DNA from: an uncultured Bacilli bacterium
GTDB lineage: Bacteria > Bacillota_I > Bacilli_A > RF39 > UBA660
Direction of reading: 5' to 3'
Assembly: GCA_934130165.1 (NCBI GenBank)
Contig: CAKOXO010000002.1
Span: 62,001 to 126,000 of the forward strand
DNA: 64,000 bases
The notes beneath the pieces were generated by a model that worked only from the letters and a program-made list of their open reading frames with translations, was not told the DNA's origin and made no database searches. This document shows positions 8,412 through 16,845 of this stretch, one piece after another. How positions within the stretch are numbered: the stretch's first letter is position 1; each line of letters starts with the position of its first letter. The position numbers and the translations under genes were made by a program.

Positions 8412-11400
8412 ACTTCTACTCTACATAATTCCCCATTTAAATCATATTCTTTTGAAGATAATTCCTTTTTAGTTATAGACTCTGCTAAAGTTTCTCCCAT
8501 AACATAATCTTTATACATATTAATCATTTTATCTATTTTTTCATTGCCACTATAATAAACATTGATATGATCAGTTATAACAAAGTCCATTTCTTTTCTT
8601 AAGTTTTGAATGGTACGAACTATTTCACGAGCAAGTCCTTCTAATATTAATTCATCTGTTAAGTTAGTATCTAATACTACACATGTTTTAGAATCATTAC
8701 TAGCTACATAACCATCTTTTACATCAATTGTTGTAATTGTATTTTCTGTTGTTAAAGCAAAATCTTCACCTTCAAGTTTTATTGTAAGCGGTTTCTTAGA
8801 TACTGAGAAAGCCTCCTCACTTGATAAGTTCTTTAGTTCACCTTGTAATGATTTAATTTTTGGTCCTAATTCTTTACCTAAAACCTTAAAGTTTGGTTTT
8901 AAAGTATATGTTAAGTATTCAGTCATATCATCTTTATAAGCTATTTCTTTAACATTTAATTCCTCTTTAATTATCGAATCTAAATTTCCAATAATATCTT
9001 TAACATTTGCATCTAAAATAACTTCATTAATTGGTTGACGAACTTTAATATTAGCAGTTTCTCTAGCATCCCTTCCTAGACTACAAACATCTCTAACTAA
9101 ATCCATTTTAGCTTCTACTGAATCATTAATTAATTCTTTATTACATAGAGGGAAATCAGCTAGATGAACACTTTCTTCACCAGTTAATTTCTTATATATT
9201 TCATCAGATATATATGGAGTAATTGGTGCTGTTAATTTTGCTAATGTTGTTAGAACTTCATATGTAGTTTGATATACAGCCTTTTTACTTACAGATAATT
9301 CAGAGTCCCAGAATCTTCTTCTATTTGATCTAATATACCAATTAGATAAATCATCATTTAAGAATGGAACTATTAGTTTTACAACCTTATTTAAATCGTA
9401 TTCTTCATAAGCATTTACTACATTATCTACAAGCCTATTTAACTTTGAAAGTAACCATTTATCGATCAATTCTCTGTCTTCAAGTTTAATGTCATATTCT
9501 CTTGGATCAATATTATCAGCATTAGCATACATCTCAAAGAATGAATAAGCATTTTTAAATGTTGCATAATATTTAGAATATATTTCTTTTAGACCTACCA
9601 TATCAAATCGTAATGGTGTCCAAACAGGAGACGCATATAACATGTAATATCTAACAGGATCTGCACCATACTCTGTCATAATATCTATTGGATTAATAAT
9701 ATTTCCAACTGATTTAGACATTTTCTTACCATGAGCATCAAGCATCATATCATTTACTACTACATTTTTATAACTAGATACTCCTGAGATTAAAGTTGAA
9801 ATACAAAGTAAGGAATTAAACCATCCTCTTGTTTGATCTACACCTTCAGCAATAAAATCTCCTGGAAATTGTGATTCAAATAATTCTTTGTTTTCAAATG
9901 GATAATGGAATTGTGCATATGGCATAGCTCCACTATCAAACCATACATCCATAACATCTGTAACTCTAGACATCTTTTTTAAACATTTTGGACACTTAAT
10001 ATGTAAGTCATCAACATATGGTCTATGAAGTTCAATTTCTCTAACATCTACATCTTCTAAAACTTTTTCTTGTAATTCATCTAGAGAACCAATACACTCT
10101 ACATGTCCACAATCACAAGTCCAAATAGGCATAGGACATCCCCAATACCTATTTCTTGAAATTCCCCAATCTACCATACCTTCTAGCCAGTTATTAAATC
10201 TTTTTTCTCCAACATATGCTGGATACCAATTAACTTTTTTGTTACAATCAATTATTTGTTGTTGTAATTTTGTAGTTTCAATATACCAAGCTGGTTTTGC
10301 ATAATAAATTAGTGGTTTTTTACATCTCCAACAATGAGGATAGTCATGTGTTATTTTTTGTTTTTTAAATAATCTATCATTTTCTTTTAAATATTTAATA
10401 ATATCTACCTCAAGATCTTTATCAGTTACTACTCTACCTTCCCAAGGTCCTACCGTATAACATCCATCTTTATTAACACTTTGTGAAAAACTAATACCAT
10501 TTGACTTAGCAACTCGTGAATCATCTTCACCATAAGCAGGAGCAATATGAACTATTCCAGTACCATCTTCTGCAGTAACATAATTATCTGCTAATACTTC
10601 AAAGGCTTTTTTTTCTACTTTAGCAAAAGGCATTAATTGTTCATATTTCTTACCTACTAAATCTGAACCCTTGTATGTTTCTAATACTTCATACTCTTCG
10701 CCAAGAACTTTATCTGCTAAAGTTTTACCTACTATAAAGTTATAACCTTTAGAGGAAGCTTTTATATATTCATAATCAGGATTTACACATGTTGCAACAT
10801 TATCAATTAAAGTCCAAGGTGTTGTTGTCCAAACTAATAAATAACAATCTTCATCTACTAATTTTAAAGGAACAATTACTGTATTAACGGAATCTTGTTG
10901 GTATCCTTGAGATACTTCATTTTGTGATAGTTCTGTTCCACATCTTGGACAATATGGAAGAACCTTATTACCATGATAGATTAAACCTTTATCAAAAATA
11001 TTTTTTATTAACCACCATTCTGATTCAATATAATCATTAGTACAAGTTATATAAGGATTTGAGCAATCAATAAATTGGCCCATCATTTCTGTAACTTTTT
11101 TTACCTCATCAATATTTGAATCAGTTTCCTTATTACATTCCTTACAGAAATTTTCTATTCCGAACTTTTCTATATCAGACTTATTTTTAAAACCTAACTT
11201 TTTCTCTACATTAACCTCAATTGGTAATCCATGAGTATCTAGCCCTATTTTTCTTAAAACCCTATATCCTCTCATTGTTTTATATTTACAAATTGCATCT
11301 TTAATTGTTTTAGCAAAAACATGATGAAGACCCGGCTTTGCATTGGCATAAATTGGTCCATCATAGAATACATACATATCATTGTCGTTTCTATTATCTA

Positions 11401-11497
11401 TTGTCTTTTTTAATATATTTTCAACTCCGCCCCATTCTTCTCTTATACTTTGTTCTATTTCTGATACATTTCCTGTTTTTAACTTTTCAAATTTCAT
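8396..11497 (-). CDS. ileS: Isoleucyl-tRNA synthetase, type 2, with swapped signature motif
   Basis: 1033 residues, the length of the eukaryote-like IleRS2 class (IleRS1 is about 920). Domains in order: Rossmann core with the class I signature (residues 55-59), CP1 editing domain with VWTTTPWT and GTGIVHIAPAYG, Cys pairs CDCGHVEC and CPKC, the second signature KKMSKS (near residue 590) and an anticodon-binding C-terminal half. The first signature reads PGLHH instead of the usual PHxGH, so its first and third positions are exchanged (GxHH). Altered signatures of this kind have been linked to very high mupirocin resistance in IleRS2. It lies 22 bases behind the antiporter gene, and both are downstream of an Ile T-box. 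Start ATG has GGAGAG. Confidence 0.97.
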   Translation of the reverse strand: MKFEKLKTGNVSEIEQSIREEWGGVENILKKTIDNRNDNDMYVFYDGPIYANAKPGLHHVFAKTIKDAICKYKTMRGYRVLRKIGLDTHGLPIEVNVEKKLGFKNKSDIEKFGIENFCKECNKETDSNIDEVKKVTEMMGQFIDCSNPYITCTNDYIESEWWLIKNIFDKGLIYHGNKVLPYCPRCGTELSQNEVSQGYQQDSVNTVIVPLKLVDEDCYLLVWTTTPWTLIDNVATCVNPDYEYIKASSKGYNFIVGKTLADKVLGEEYEVLETYKGSDLVGKKYEQLMPFAKVEKKAFEVLADNYVTAEDGTGIVHIAPAYGEDDSRVAKSNGISFSQSVNKDGCYTVGPWEGRVVTDKDLEVDIIKYLKENDRLFKKQKITHDYPHCWRCKKPLIYYAKPAWYIETTKLQQQIIDCNKKVNWYPAYVGEKRFNNWLEGMVDWGISRNRYWGCPMPIWTCDCGHVECIGSLDELQEKVLEDVDVREIELHRPYVDDLHIKCPKCLKKMSRVTDVMDVWFDSGAMPYAQFHYPFENKELFESQFPGDFIAEGVDQTRGWFNSLLCISTLISGVSSYKNVVVNDMMLDAHGKKMSKSVGNIINPIDIMTEYGADPVRYYMLYASPVWTPLRFDMVGLKEIYSKYYATFKNAYSFFEMYANADNIDPREYDIKLEDRELIDKWLLSKLNRLVDNVVNAYEEYDLNKVVKLIVPFLNDDLSNWYIRSNRRRFWDSELSVSKKAVYQTTYEVLTTLAKLTAPITPYISDEIYKKLTGEESVHLADFPLCNKELINDSVEAKMDLVRDVCSLGRDARETANIKVRQPINEVILDANVKDIIGNLDSIIKEELNVKEIAYKDDMTEYLTYTLKPNFKVLGKELGPKIKSLQGELKNLSSEEAFSVSKKPLTIKLEGEDFALTTENTITTIDVKDGYVASNDSKTCVVLDTNLTDELILEGLAREIVRTIQNLRKEMDFVITDHINVYYSGNEKIDKMINMYKDYVMGETLAESITKKELSSKEYDLNGELCRVEVEVIK

Positions 11498-11519
11498 ATT
11501 AACACTCTCCTTTAATTTT

Positions 11520-12476
11520 CTATCCTATAATTACATAAGTATAATAAATAACAAATATAATTAAAAATACTACTCCTGCTTTTCTATCAAGTTTATGCGT
11601 TTTATAACTAAATAAGAATAATAGTATAGTAGAAGCTAACATTGCTATTATATCTATATAATTTATTGTAAAATGTGATATACCTCCAAACATAGTAAGT
11701 GGCAAACCTAAAACTATTCCTATATTAAAAATATTACTACCTACTACATTTCCTATTGCTATATCATACTCTTTCTTTTTAGTGGCTACAGTACTGGTTA
11801 CTAATTCCGGTAGGCTTGTTCCTAAAGCTATTATAGTTAGAGAAATCAATCTCTCACTTACTCCTATTGTCTTAGCTATTATACTTGCTGAATCAACTAC
11901 TGCATTACTTCCAAGGATTAAACATATTATACCAATTATTGTAAATAAAATTGATTTTAACATTCCATACTTTGGCCTAACTTCTTCTTCCTCTTCCGAG
12001 GTTTTATTTCTCATAGTTGTAAATAGATAATATACAAATATTAAAAAGAATAAAAGTATTGCTATACCATCAGACCTAGTTAAACTATTAACACTGGAAT
12101 TTGATAGTATTTTATCGCACATTAATACTGAAAGCAGAGTTGATAATAAAATGGTAATTGGTAATTCTTTCTTTACTGTTGAATTCTTCACATTAAGAAA
12201 ATGGATACAACTACATACTCCTAGTATCAATAATATATTTAAAATATTACTCCCAATCACATTTCCAAGAACTATATCACCTTGGCTACTTAATGATGAT
12301 TTTATTGAAACGGCAAACTCTGGAGCACTTGTACCAAAGGCAACTATGGTTAAAGCAATAAACATTTTAGATAAATGAAAATTTTCCGCTAAAGATGATG
12401 CTGCATCAACAAATAAATCTGCACCCTTAACTAAAATAATAAAACCTATTATTAATATTATAATTTGAAGTAACAT
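11520..12476 (-). CDS. CaCA-family Na+(K+)/Ca2+ exchanger
   Basis: 318-residue polytopic inner membrane protein with about ten hydrophobic helices in two inverted halves. Both alpha repeats are intact: ALTIVAFGTSAPEFAVS (near residue 45) and the matching GTSLPELVTS (near 220), with GNVIGSN and GNVVGSN in the following helices. These acidic GTSxPE motifs bind Ca2+ in the family (YrbG-like), which extrudes Ca2+ against Na+ or H+. A Glu-rich cytoplasmic loop separates the halves. It is the first gene behind the Ile T-box and has GGAGGTG as RBS; ileS follows 22 bases later, so both should be induced by uncharged tRNA-Ile. That coupling is unusual for an ion exchanger. Confidence 0.92.
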   Translation of the reverse strand: MLLQIIILIIGFIILVKGADLFVDAASSLAENFHLSKMFIALTIVAFGTSAPEFAVSIKSSLSSQGDIVLGNVIGSNILNILLILGVCSCIHFLNVKNSTVKKELPITILLSTLLSVLMCDKILSNSSVNSLTRSDGIAILLFFLIFVYYLFTTMRNKTSEEEEEVRPKYGMLKSILFTIIGIICLILGSNAVVDSASIIAKTIGVSERLISLTIIALGTSLPELVTSTVATKKKEYDIAIGNVVGSNIFNIGIVLGLPLTMFGGISHFTINYIDIIAMLASTILLFLFSYKTHKLDRKAGVVFLIIFVIYYTYVIIG

Positions 12477-12492
12477 AAAACACCTCCTCTAA

Positions 12493-12720
12493 AACAAAAA
12501 AACTACTCATCCATAAGGACGAATAGTTTCGCGGTACCACCTTAATTTATAGTTATAGAACTATACACTTAATTCACTTAACGCGTGATAATCGTTTTTA
12601 GCTTATCCCTAAAACACACTTGAAAGTGATCCAAATACTACTCCTTACTCTTTTCCACCAACCAAGAGTTCTCTATGTAGGTACCATAATATTCCGTCTT
12701 TCGCATTTGCTTTACTGTTA
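12493..12720 (-). promoter_or_regulatory. T-box leader, isoleucine type, controlling the antiporter-ileS operon
   Basis: On the minus strand the leader has stem I elements (GACGGAA, AGAG, CTTGGTTGGTGGAA), a specifier region with Ile codons (ATC at 12628-12630; ATT at 12634-12636), the antiterminator core GGTGGTACCGCG (12530-12541) and the terminator hairpin AAACTATTCGTCC / GGATGAGTAGTTT plus T7 (12494-12527). Uncharged tRNA-Ile is expected to pair with the core and permit read-through into the antiporter and ileS. Which of the two Ile triplets is the specifier needs structural modelling; the ATC, followed by A, fits best. Confidence 0.93.
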
Positions 12721-12721
12721 T

Positions 12722-12750
12722 AATATATCACAAGGTTTAAAAAAAAACAA
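12722..12750 (-). promoter_or_regulatory. Probable promoter of the T-box operon
   Basis: Minus-strand -35 TTGTTT (12745-12750) and -10 TATATT (12722-12727) with 17-base spacing directly upstream of the leader. The -35 is weak. Confidence 0.6.
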
Positions 12751-13180
12751 TAAAAAACGGTTGTATAAGTTTTAGCATATATAATGTGTAAAACATTATA
12801 TACACTTTTTTCATAATTGAAAACATATAAACTTAACCTTGATATAATTGTAAATGCCTAAACAAGCACGAAAAAAGGTACTTTTATATATCTAAATTAA
12901 ATTATATTACAGAAATATTATAATTAAAAGATAAAAATAAATTAGATTATTCTAAATAGAAAAGATATACTTGTTTTACAAATTTAATGACTGAAATTGA
13001 TATAATATATCAAAAGATTGAATTAAAAGCAACTTATTACAAATATCAGGAATTACCCAATCAATTAAAAAATATTATAATAATTCTAGAAAAATATTAG
13101 AAAAAAACACCGTTTTAGCGTTAACTTCATAAGATTAATTATCACTTATTTGTGCCTATACACACTATTTGATAATCAAC
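12731..13180. other. AT-rich intergenic region with an inverted repeat and a short orphan frame
   Basis: About 450 bases without a convincing gene. It holds a near-perfect inverted repeat (ATATAATGT, five-base spacer, ACATTATAT; about 12779-12801) and an open frame at 12987-13100 (37 codons from ATG, starting MTEIDIIYQK) that lacks a ribosome binding site. The frame may be the remnant of a lost gene or chance. No tRNA or repeat array is seen. Confidence 0.4.
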
Positions 13181-13206
13181 AAAAAAAGACCGAATGGTCT
13201 TTTTTT
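13181..13206 (-). terminator. Terminator of the SipW/TasA-type gene
   Basis: AAGACC / GGTCTT hairpin with a GAAT/ATTC loop, flanked by A7 and T7 runs, so it can act on either strand. It lies seven bases past the minus-strand stop codon. Confidence 0.85.
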
Positions 13207-13212
13207 ATTAAA

Positions 13213-13851
13213 TTATACTCCTGCTGGATTTGCAGATTGAGTAGCTTCAATTCTTATTTTACCAGCAAATACAGTACCAGCAACACTGTTATCAGCATCC
13301 TCAGCAATCCATAAAGTTAATTCATAATCCTTAGATTGTCCAGAAGCTAATGTTCCAGACTCTAAAATTCTATTTGGATGTTCACCTAAATCACTTAACA
13401 AGTGTAAAGTAGTTGTACTACTTGTATCTTCAGGTTTAGTATCTCCAGTATATGCATTTGATGAAATCAATTGATATTTAATAAATGAATTTTTCATTAA
13501 ATTTTCTGGTGTAATAGCTACATCCTTATCCTCTTCTACATCTTTATATGATTTTGCGTCATCTAAATACATTGTATATTTAGCTTCAAAGTCACCTGTA
13601 TTCTTTAAAGTGAATTTATATGGTGTATAACTCTTTCCTGTTTCATCACTAACAGGTGCTGCTTTTTCTCCACTTAAATAAATTCCATCTGTTTCATTAG
13701 CATAAGTCAATTTTAAATCTCCTGCTTTAATAACATTTGTATTTTGAGCATCTAAATTTTTAGTTAACCATGCATATGTAACACCAATTAATGCTACTGC
13801 TAATACTGCTACTGCAACTATTAGCGCTGTTTGTTTTCCATTTTTTTTCAT
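13213..13851 (-). CDS. Secreted TasA/SipW-dependent-type surface protein
   Basis: About 212 residues. The N-terminal basic head (MKKNGKQ) and hydrophobic core end in GVTYAWLTKN, followed by the segment NVIKAGDLKLTY, the arrangement of SipW-processed TasA/camelysin-like proteins. The remainder is beta-rich and acidic (LKNTGDFEAKYTMYLDD, then GKIRIEATQ near the end). TasA relatives form extracellular biofilm or spore-associated fibres; that role is inferred. An upstream in-frame GTG at 13887 would add 12 basic residues (KEVKKKKM); the ATG at 13851 is preferred, but its RBS (AAAGAAG) is weak. The gene is flanked by its own terminator and by the divIVA terminator, so it is monocistronic. No SipW signal peptidase is encoded in this window. 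Confidence 0.72.
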   Translation of the reverse strand: MKKNGKQTALIVAVAVLAVALIGVTYAWLTKNLDAQNTNVIKAGDLKLTYANETDGIYLSGEKAAPVSDETGKSYTPYKFTLKNTGDFEAKYTMYLDDAKSYKDVEEDKDVAITPENLMKNSFIKYQLISSNAYTGDTKPEDTSSTTTLHLLSDLGEHPNRILESGTLASGQSKDYELTLWIAEDADNSVAGTVFAGKIRIEATQSANPAGV

Positions 13852-13958
13852 TTTTTTCTTCTTTACTTCCTTTCCTATTTTATGCACTAATTATGACACA
13901 TTATTATTATAAACACAATAGTTTTTTTTATTATTTTTTTTAATTTTTTTTACTTTAC

Positions 13959-13983
13959 AAAAAAATGACAATTAAGTCATTTT
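13959..13983 (-). terminator. Terminator of the sepF-divIVA operon
   Basis: Minus-strand AAATGAC / GTCATTT hairpin followed by a T7 run; it begins inside the divIVA stop codon region. Confidence 0.8.
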
Positions 13984-14413
13984 ACTCTAAATCTAAAACT
14001 TCAATTTCTTCAACAACCGCTAATTGTTGTTCTATTATTAACTTTAATTTTCGTTTTAAAACTTTGATATTATGTTCCAAAGTATCGGCTTTTGTTTCTA
14101 TTTTTTCTGCTTTTAATAACGCTTCATTAACAATTCTACTTGCGTTATTTTTTGCATCAGTTATAAGCATATTAGACTCTTCACGAGCCATCTTTTTTAT
14201 ATTATCTCCTGCCATTTCAGCTCTCATAACCGCATCTTTTAACGAATTTTCTATTTCTCTATAGTGTTTTAATTCTTCTTTTAGTTTTCTAATTTCTTCT
14301 CTTTGTTCTTTACACTTTTGAATAATTCCCTCAGTTTGAGTAATAACATCCCCAACAAAGTTATTAACCTCATTACGATTATATCCATTGGCTTCATAAC
14401 TGAATTTTTCCAT
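13982..14413 (-). CDS. divIVA: DivIVA-domain cell division/polarity protein
   Basis: 143 residues, mostly coiled coil (about 30-75 and 95-135), with the DivIVA N-terminal membrane-binding motif FSYEANGYNRNEVNNFV. The protein is expected to bind negatively curved membrane at septa and poles and to place division or sporulation partners. An in-frame GTG at 14422 lies inside the Shine-Dalgarno region (GAGGTGAGG), so the ATG at 14413 is the better start. sepF is 32 bases upstream on the same strand, the conserved Bacillota order sepF-(ylmG-ylmH)-divIVA-ileS with the ylmG/ylmH genes absent here. GpsB is an alternative paralogue name. Confidence 0.88.
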   Translation of the reverse strand: MEKFSYEANGYNRNEVNNFVGDVITQTEGIIQKCKEQREEIRKLKEELKHYREIENSLKDAVMRAEMAGDNIKKMAREESNMLITDAKNNASRIVNEALLKAEKIETKADTLEHNIKVLKRKLKLIIEQQLAVVEEIEVLDLE

Positions 14414-14445
14414 TAACCTCACCTCAGAATATATTTATACACATA

Positions 14446-14880
14446 CTACCAGTTAAATTCTTCATCCTCGTCTTTTTCTTTTTTACTTGCTCTTGCTGAT
14501 TTTGTTGCTGTATTATCATCGCTTATCTTTCCTTCTACATTAACATTATTCGGAGTACATAAAAATATTCCTCCACCTAATTTTTGTAAATCTCCACTTA
14601 TTGCATACAAAGTACCACTAAGAAAATCTACAATTCTCTTTGCTTGATCTGGTGTTACACGTTTTAAATTAACAACTACTGCATTACGTGCTTTTAAATA
14701 ATCAGCTATTTGTTGTGATTCAGAATATGCACGAGGTTCTAATAACATCATTTTAGAACCAGCTACACCTTGTTCTTCTTGGTATCCTTCGCGTGTATTA
14801 GTATAGTATTCTTCCTCAACTGCTGCTGTCTCAGAAACTTCTTCTCCTCCAAATAAATTTTTTAATTTATCTAATGCCAT
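14446..14880 (-). CDS. sepF: Cell division protein SepF
   Basis: 144 residues. The N-terminal amphipathic membrane-binding helix (MALDKLKNLFGG) is followed by an acidic linker and the globular SepF domain (about 42-125) with KMMLLEPRAYSESQQIADYL, NLKRVTPDQAKRIVDFLSG and GGGIFLCTP. SepF polymerises into rings that tether FtsZ to the membrane and shape the septum. It precedes divIVA in an apparent operon. All hallmark motifs are present and length is typical. Confidence 0.95.
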   Translation of the reverse strand: MALDKLKNLFGGEEVSETAAVEEEYYTNTREGYQEEQGVAGSKMMLLEPRAYSESQQIADYLKARNAVVVNLKRVTPDQAKRIVDFLSGTLYAISGDLQKLGGGIFLCTPNNVNVEGKISDDNTATKSARASKKEKDEDEEFNW

Positions 14881-14964
14881 AACAAATCCTCCAATATGTC
14901 ATATTTTTATAATCATAAAATAATTGTACCACATTTATTCATAAAAAACTATATTTTTTTAATT

Positions 14965-16734
14965 TTATTGATACCATATATTTGCCAAATCAACATTATT
15001 ACTATTAGGTGCTGGATTTGGAAATTCAACATACATTGAAACTGGTATTTTAAAAGCATTACCAAATGCTATACAGTTACCTGGCTGTAACTCTTTTAAC
15101 TGTTTTACAATTTCAATAGAAATATTTGGAACCATATTTTTAATATATTCCAAATCTTTAGGATGCATAGTTCTAAGAACAATAAAATTTGAACATTGTG
15201 AAATAACTGTGTCAGACAACTCAGAAGGTCTTTGGGTTACTACTCCTAGAAATACGCCATACTTACGTCCCTCTTTAGTTATTCTATCAAAAATATTATA
15301 TCCTAAAATCTCAGTATCTTTATCCTTTTGAATATATCTATGAGCTTCTTCTACAATAATATGAAATGGAACTGATCCCCTACTATCATTTGCAACTGCC
15401 ATAGAAAATATCATTTTTGATATTATTTTGGTTATTACTTTTGCCATTCTATCATCAACATAGTTAATATTAAAGTTAATTATTTGACATTTATTATTAG
15501 TCATTTTATCTGTGAAAATAGTTCTAATATAATCTTCTTTAGTTATGTATTCTGGGTAATCAAAATATGTACTTGAATCGCTATTTACTAAAGTGTGAAG
15601 CCTAACACTTAGAACATTAGCTAAGTCATATACTCTTTCACTTTTCAATATTCCTTCTGAAATCAATGCAAATTCCATTGCTTCTTCTAAATCTTTAAGT
15701 GTATAGTAACACTCATTACTTAATTTATTTCTTTGGGCATCTGCCTCATTATTTATAAAACTTCTTATAAATTCAGTAACTAATTCTATTTCTTGAAATT
15801 TTCCAGTTTTATCTATATATAAACACTGTTTTAATGTTCTAACATATCCAGGTTGTACAATTTGTGTTTCCAAATTCAAGTCTCTAGTATTAAACTTTGT
15901 TAAAATGGCAGTAACTTGATCCCTTATTTTTGTTGATGAGTCACCACTTAATAAAATGTCTTCCAAAGCTCTAGCTATAATATCATTTTTATGTTTAATT
16001 GTTTCTTCACTATCTCCTACTAAAATAGGAACTAATTTTAACGTCTTTTCAATTATAGGAAGTTGATTTGGATTAGTAGCATCTAAAAGCAAGGCTAAAT
16101 CATCAACATCCATTAACCATAATGGAATTTTAACAATGTCTGTATCAGCATATTTAACATTTGTAGTATATGTTTTATATAAAAGATTAGGATTATGATT
16201 TTTTAAGTTACTAAATGCATTAGTATATTCACCAAAGGCATCAAATATTATAAAATTTGATTTTAGTGGTGGTCTTGGTGTAGAAGTAAATAACTTTTGA
16301 ATTATACTTGCAACAGTACAGCTTTTTCCACTTCCGGAATTACCCAAAATTGCAAAGTGATTACTAAAAAAATTATTTATGCTAACATTAATTTTATAGT
16401 TTTGATATATATTTGAAAATCCAAAGAAGGTTTCACCATTATTTGGCTGCTGTTTTCCTAAAATTAGCTCTAATTCCTCTAATGTTATTATTCTAACACT
16501 AGATTTAAAGGATGGTTTTGATATAGATCCAGGAAGAAAATTATTATTTTTCAATTCTCCAACAATATTTACAATCATTTTTTCTTGATCAACATTAACA
16601 ATTTCTCCAATAATTTTTTTAGCATTATCTTCAAAAACAACATGAAGATTAATTAAATTGGTCTGATTATTTATATCAATATTCAGTTTTACAAAAACTT
16701 GATTATCTATTATTTCAATTATTTTTCCTAACAT
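14965..16734 (-). CDS. HerA-like hexameric ATPase with HAS-barrel domain
   Basis: 589 residues. An N-terminal beta-rich HAS barrel (about 1-85) is followed by a RecA-like motor: Walker A GNSGSGKS (near residue 134), FDAFGEY (near 167), Walker B IIVEEAHRY (near 455), and sensor/Arg-finger region TQRPSELS and SNFIVLRTMHPKD. HerA ATPases translocate DNA and work with nucleases (NurA in archaea; SIR2 or DUF4297 effectors in some bacterial defence systems). Here the only adjacent nuclease is the divergently transcribed MvaI/BcnI-like endonuclease 111 bases away, which may or may not be a partner. The RBS is GAGGGTG. Function beyond DNA-dependent ATPase is not established. Confidence 0.85.
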   Translation of the reverse strand: MLGKIIEIIDNQVFVKLNIDINNQTNLINLHVVFEDNAKKIIGEIVNVDQEKMIVNIVGELKNNNFLPGSISKPSFKSSVRIITLEELELILGKQQPNNGETFFGFSNIYQNYKINVSINNFFSNHFAILGNSGSGKSCTVASIIQKLFTSTPRPPLKSNFIIFDAFGEYTNAFSNLKNHNPNLLYKTYTTNVKYADTDIVKIPLWLMDVDDLALLLDATNPNQLPIIEKTLKLVPILVGDSEETIKHKNDIIARALEDILLSGDSSTKIRDQVTAILTKFNTRDLNLETQIVQPGYVRTLKQCLYIDKTGKFQEIELVTEFIRSFINNEADAQRNKLSNECYYTLKDLEEAMEFALISEGILKSERVYDLANVLSVRLHTLVNSDSSTYFDYPEYITKEDYIRTIFTDKMTNNKCQIINFNINYVDDRMAKVITKIISKMIFSMAVANDSRGSVPFHIIVEEAHRYIQKDKDTEILGYNIFDRITKEGRKYGVFLGVVTQRPSELSDTVISQCSNFIVLRTMHPKDLEYIKNMVPNISIEIVKQLKELQPGNCIAFGNAFKIPVSMYVEFPNPAPNSNNVDLANIWYQ

Positions 16735-16845
16735 ATAGCTACACCCTCTTATTCTAATAGAGATTATATCATGAACACAAATAAAATTAAAGTATTTTGC
16801 AAGGAAAAAATTATTCTTTTTCTATAATATTAATGAGGTGATAAA

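Noticed and set aside
11782..12030. Plus-strand open frame within the antiporter gene
   Set aside because: Antisense to a well-supported membrane protein, with no RBS and biased composition from the reverse strand.
13965..14264. Plus-strand open frame over divIVA
   Set aside because: Shadow of the DivIVA coiled coil on the opposite strand; no promoter or RBS.
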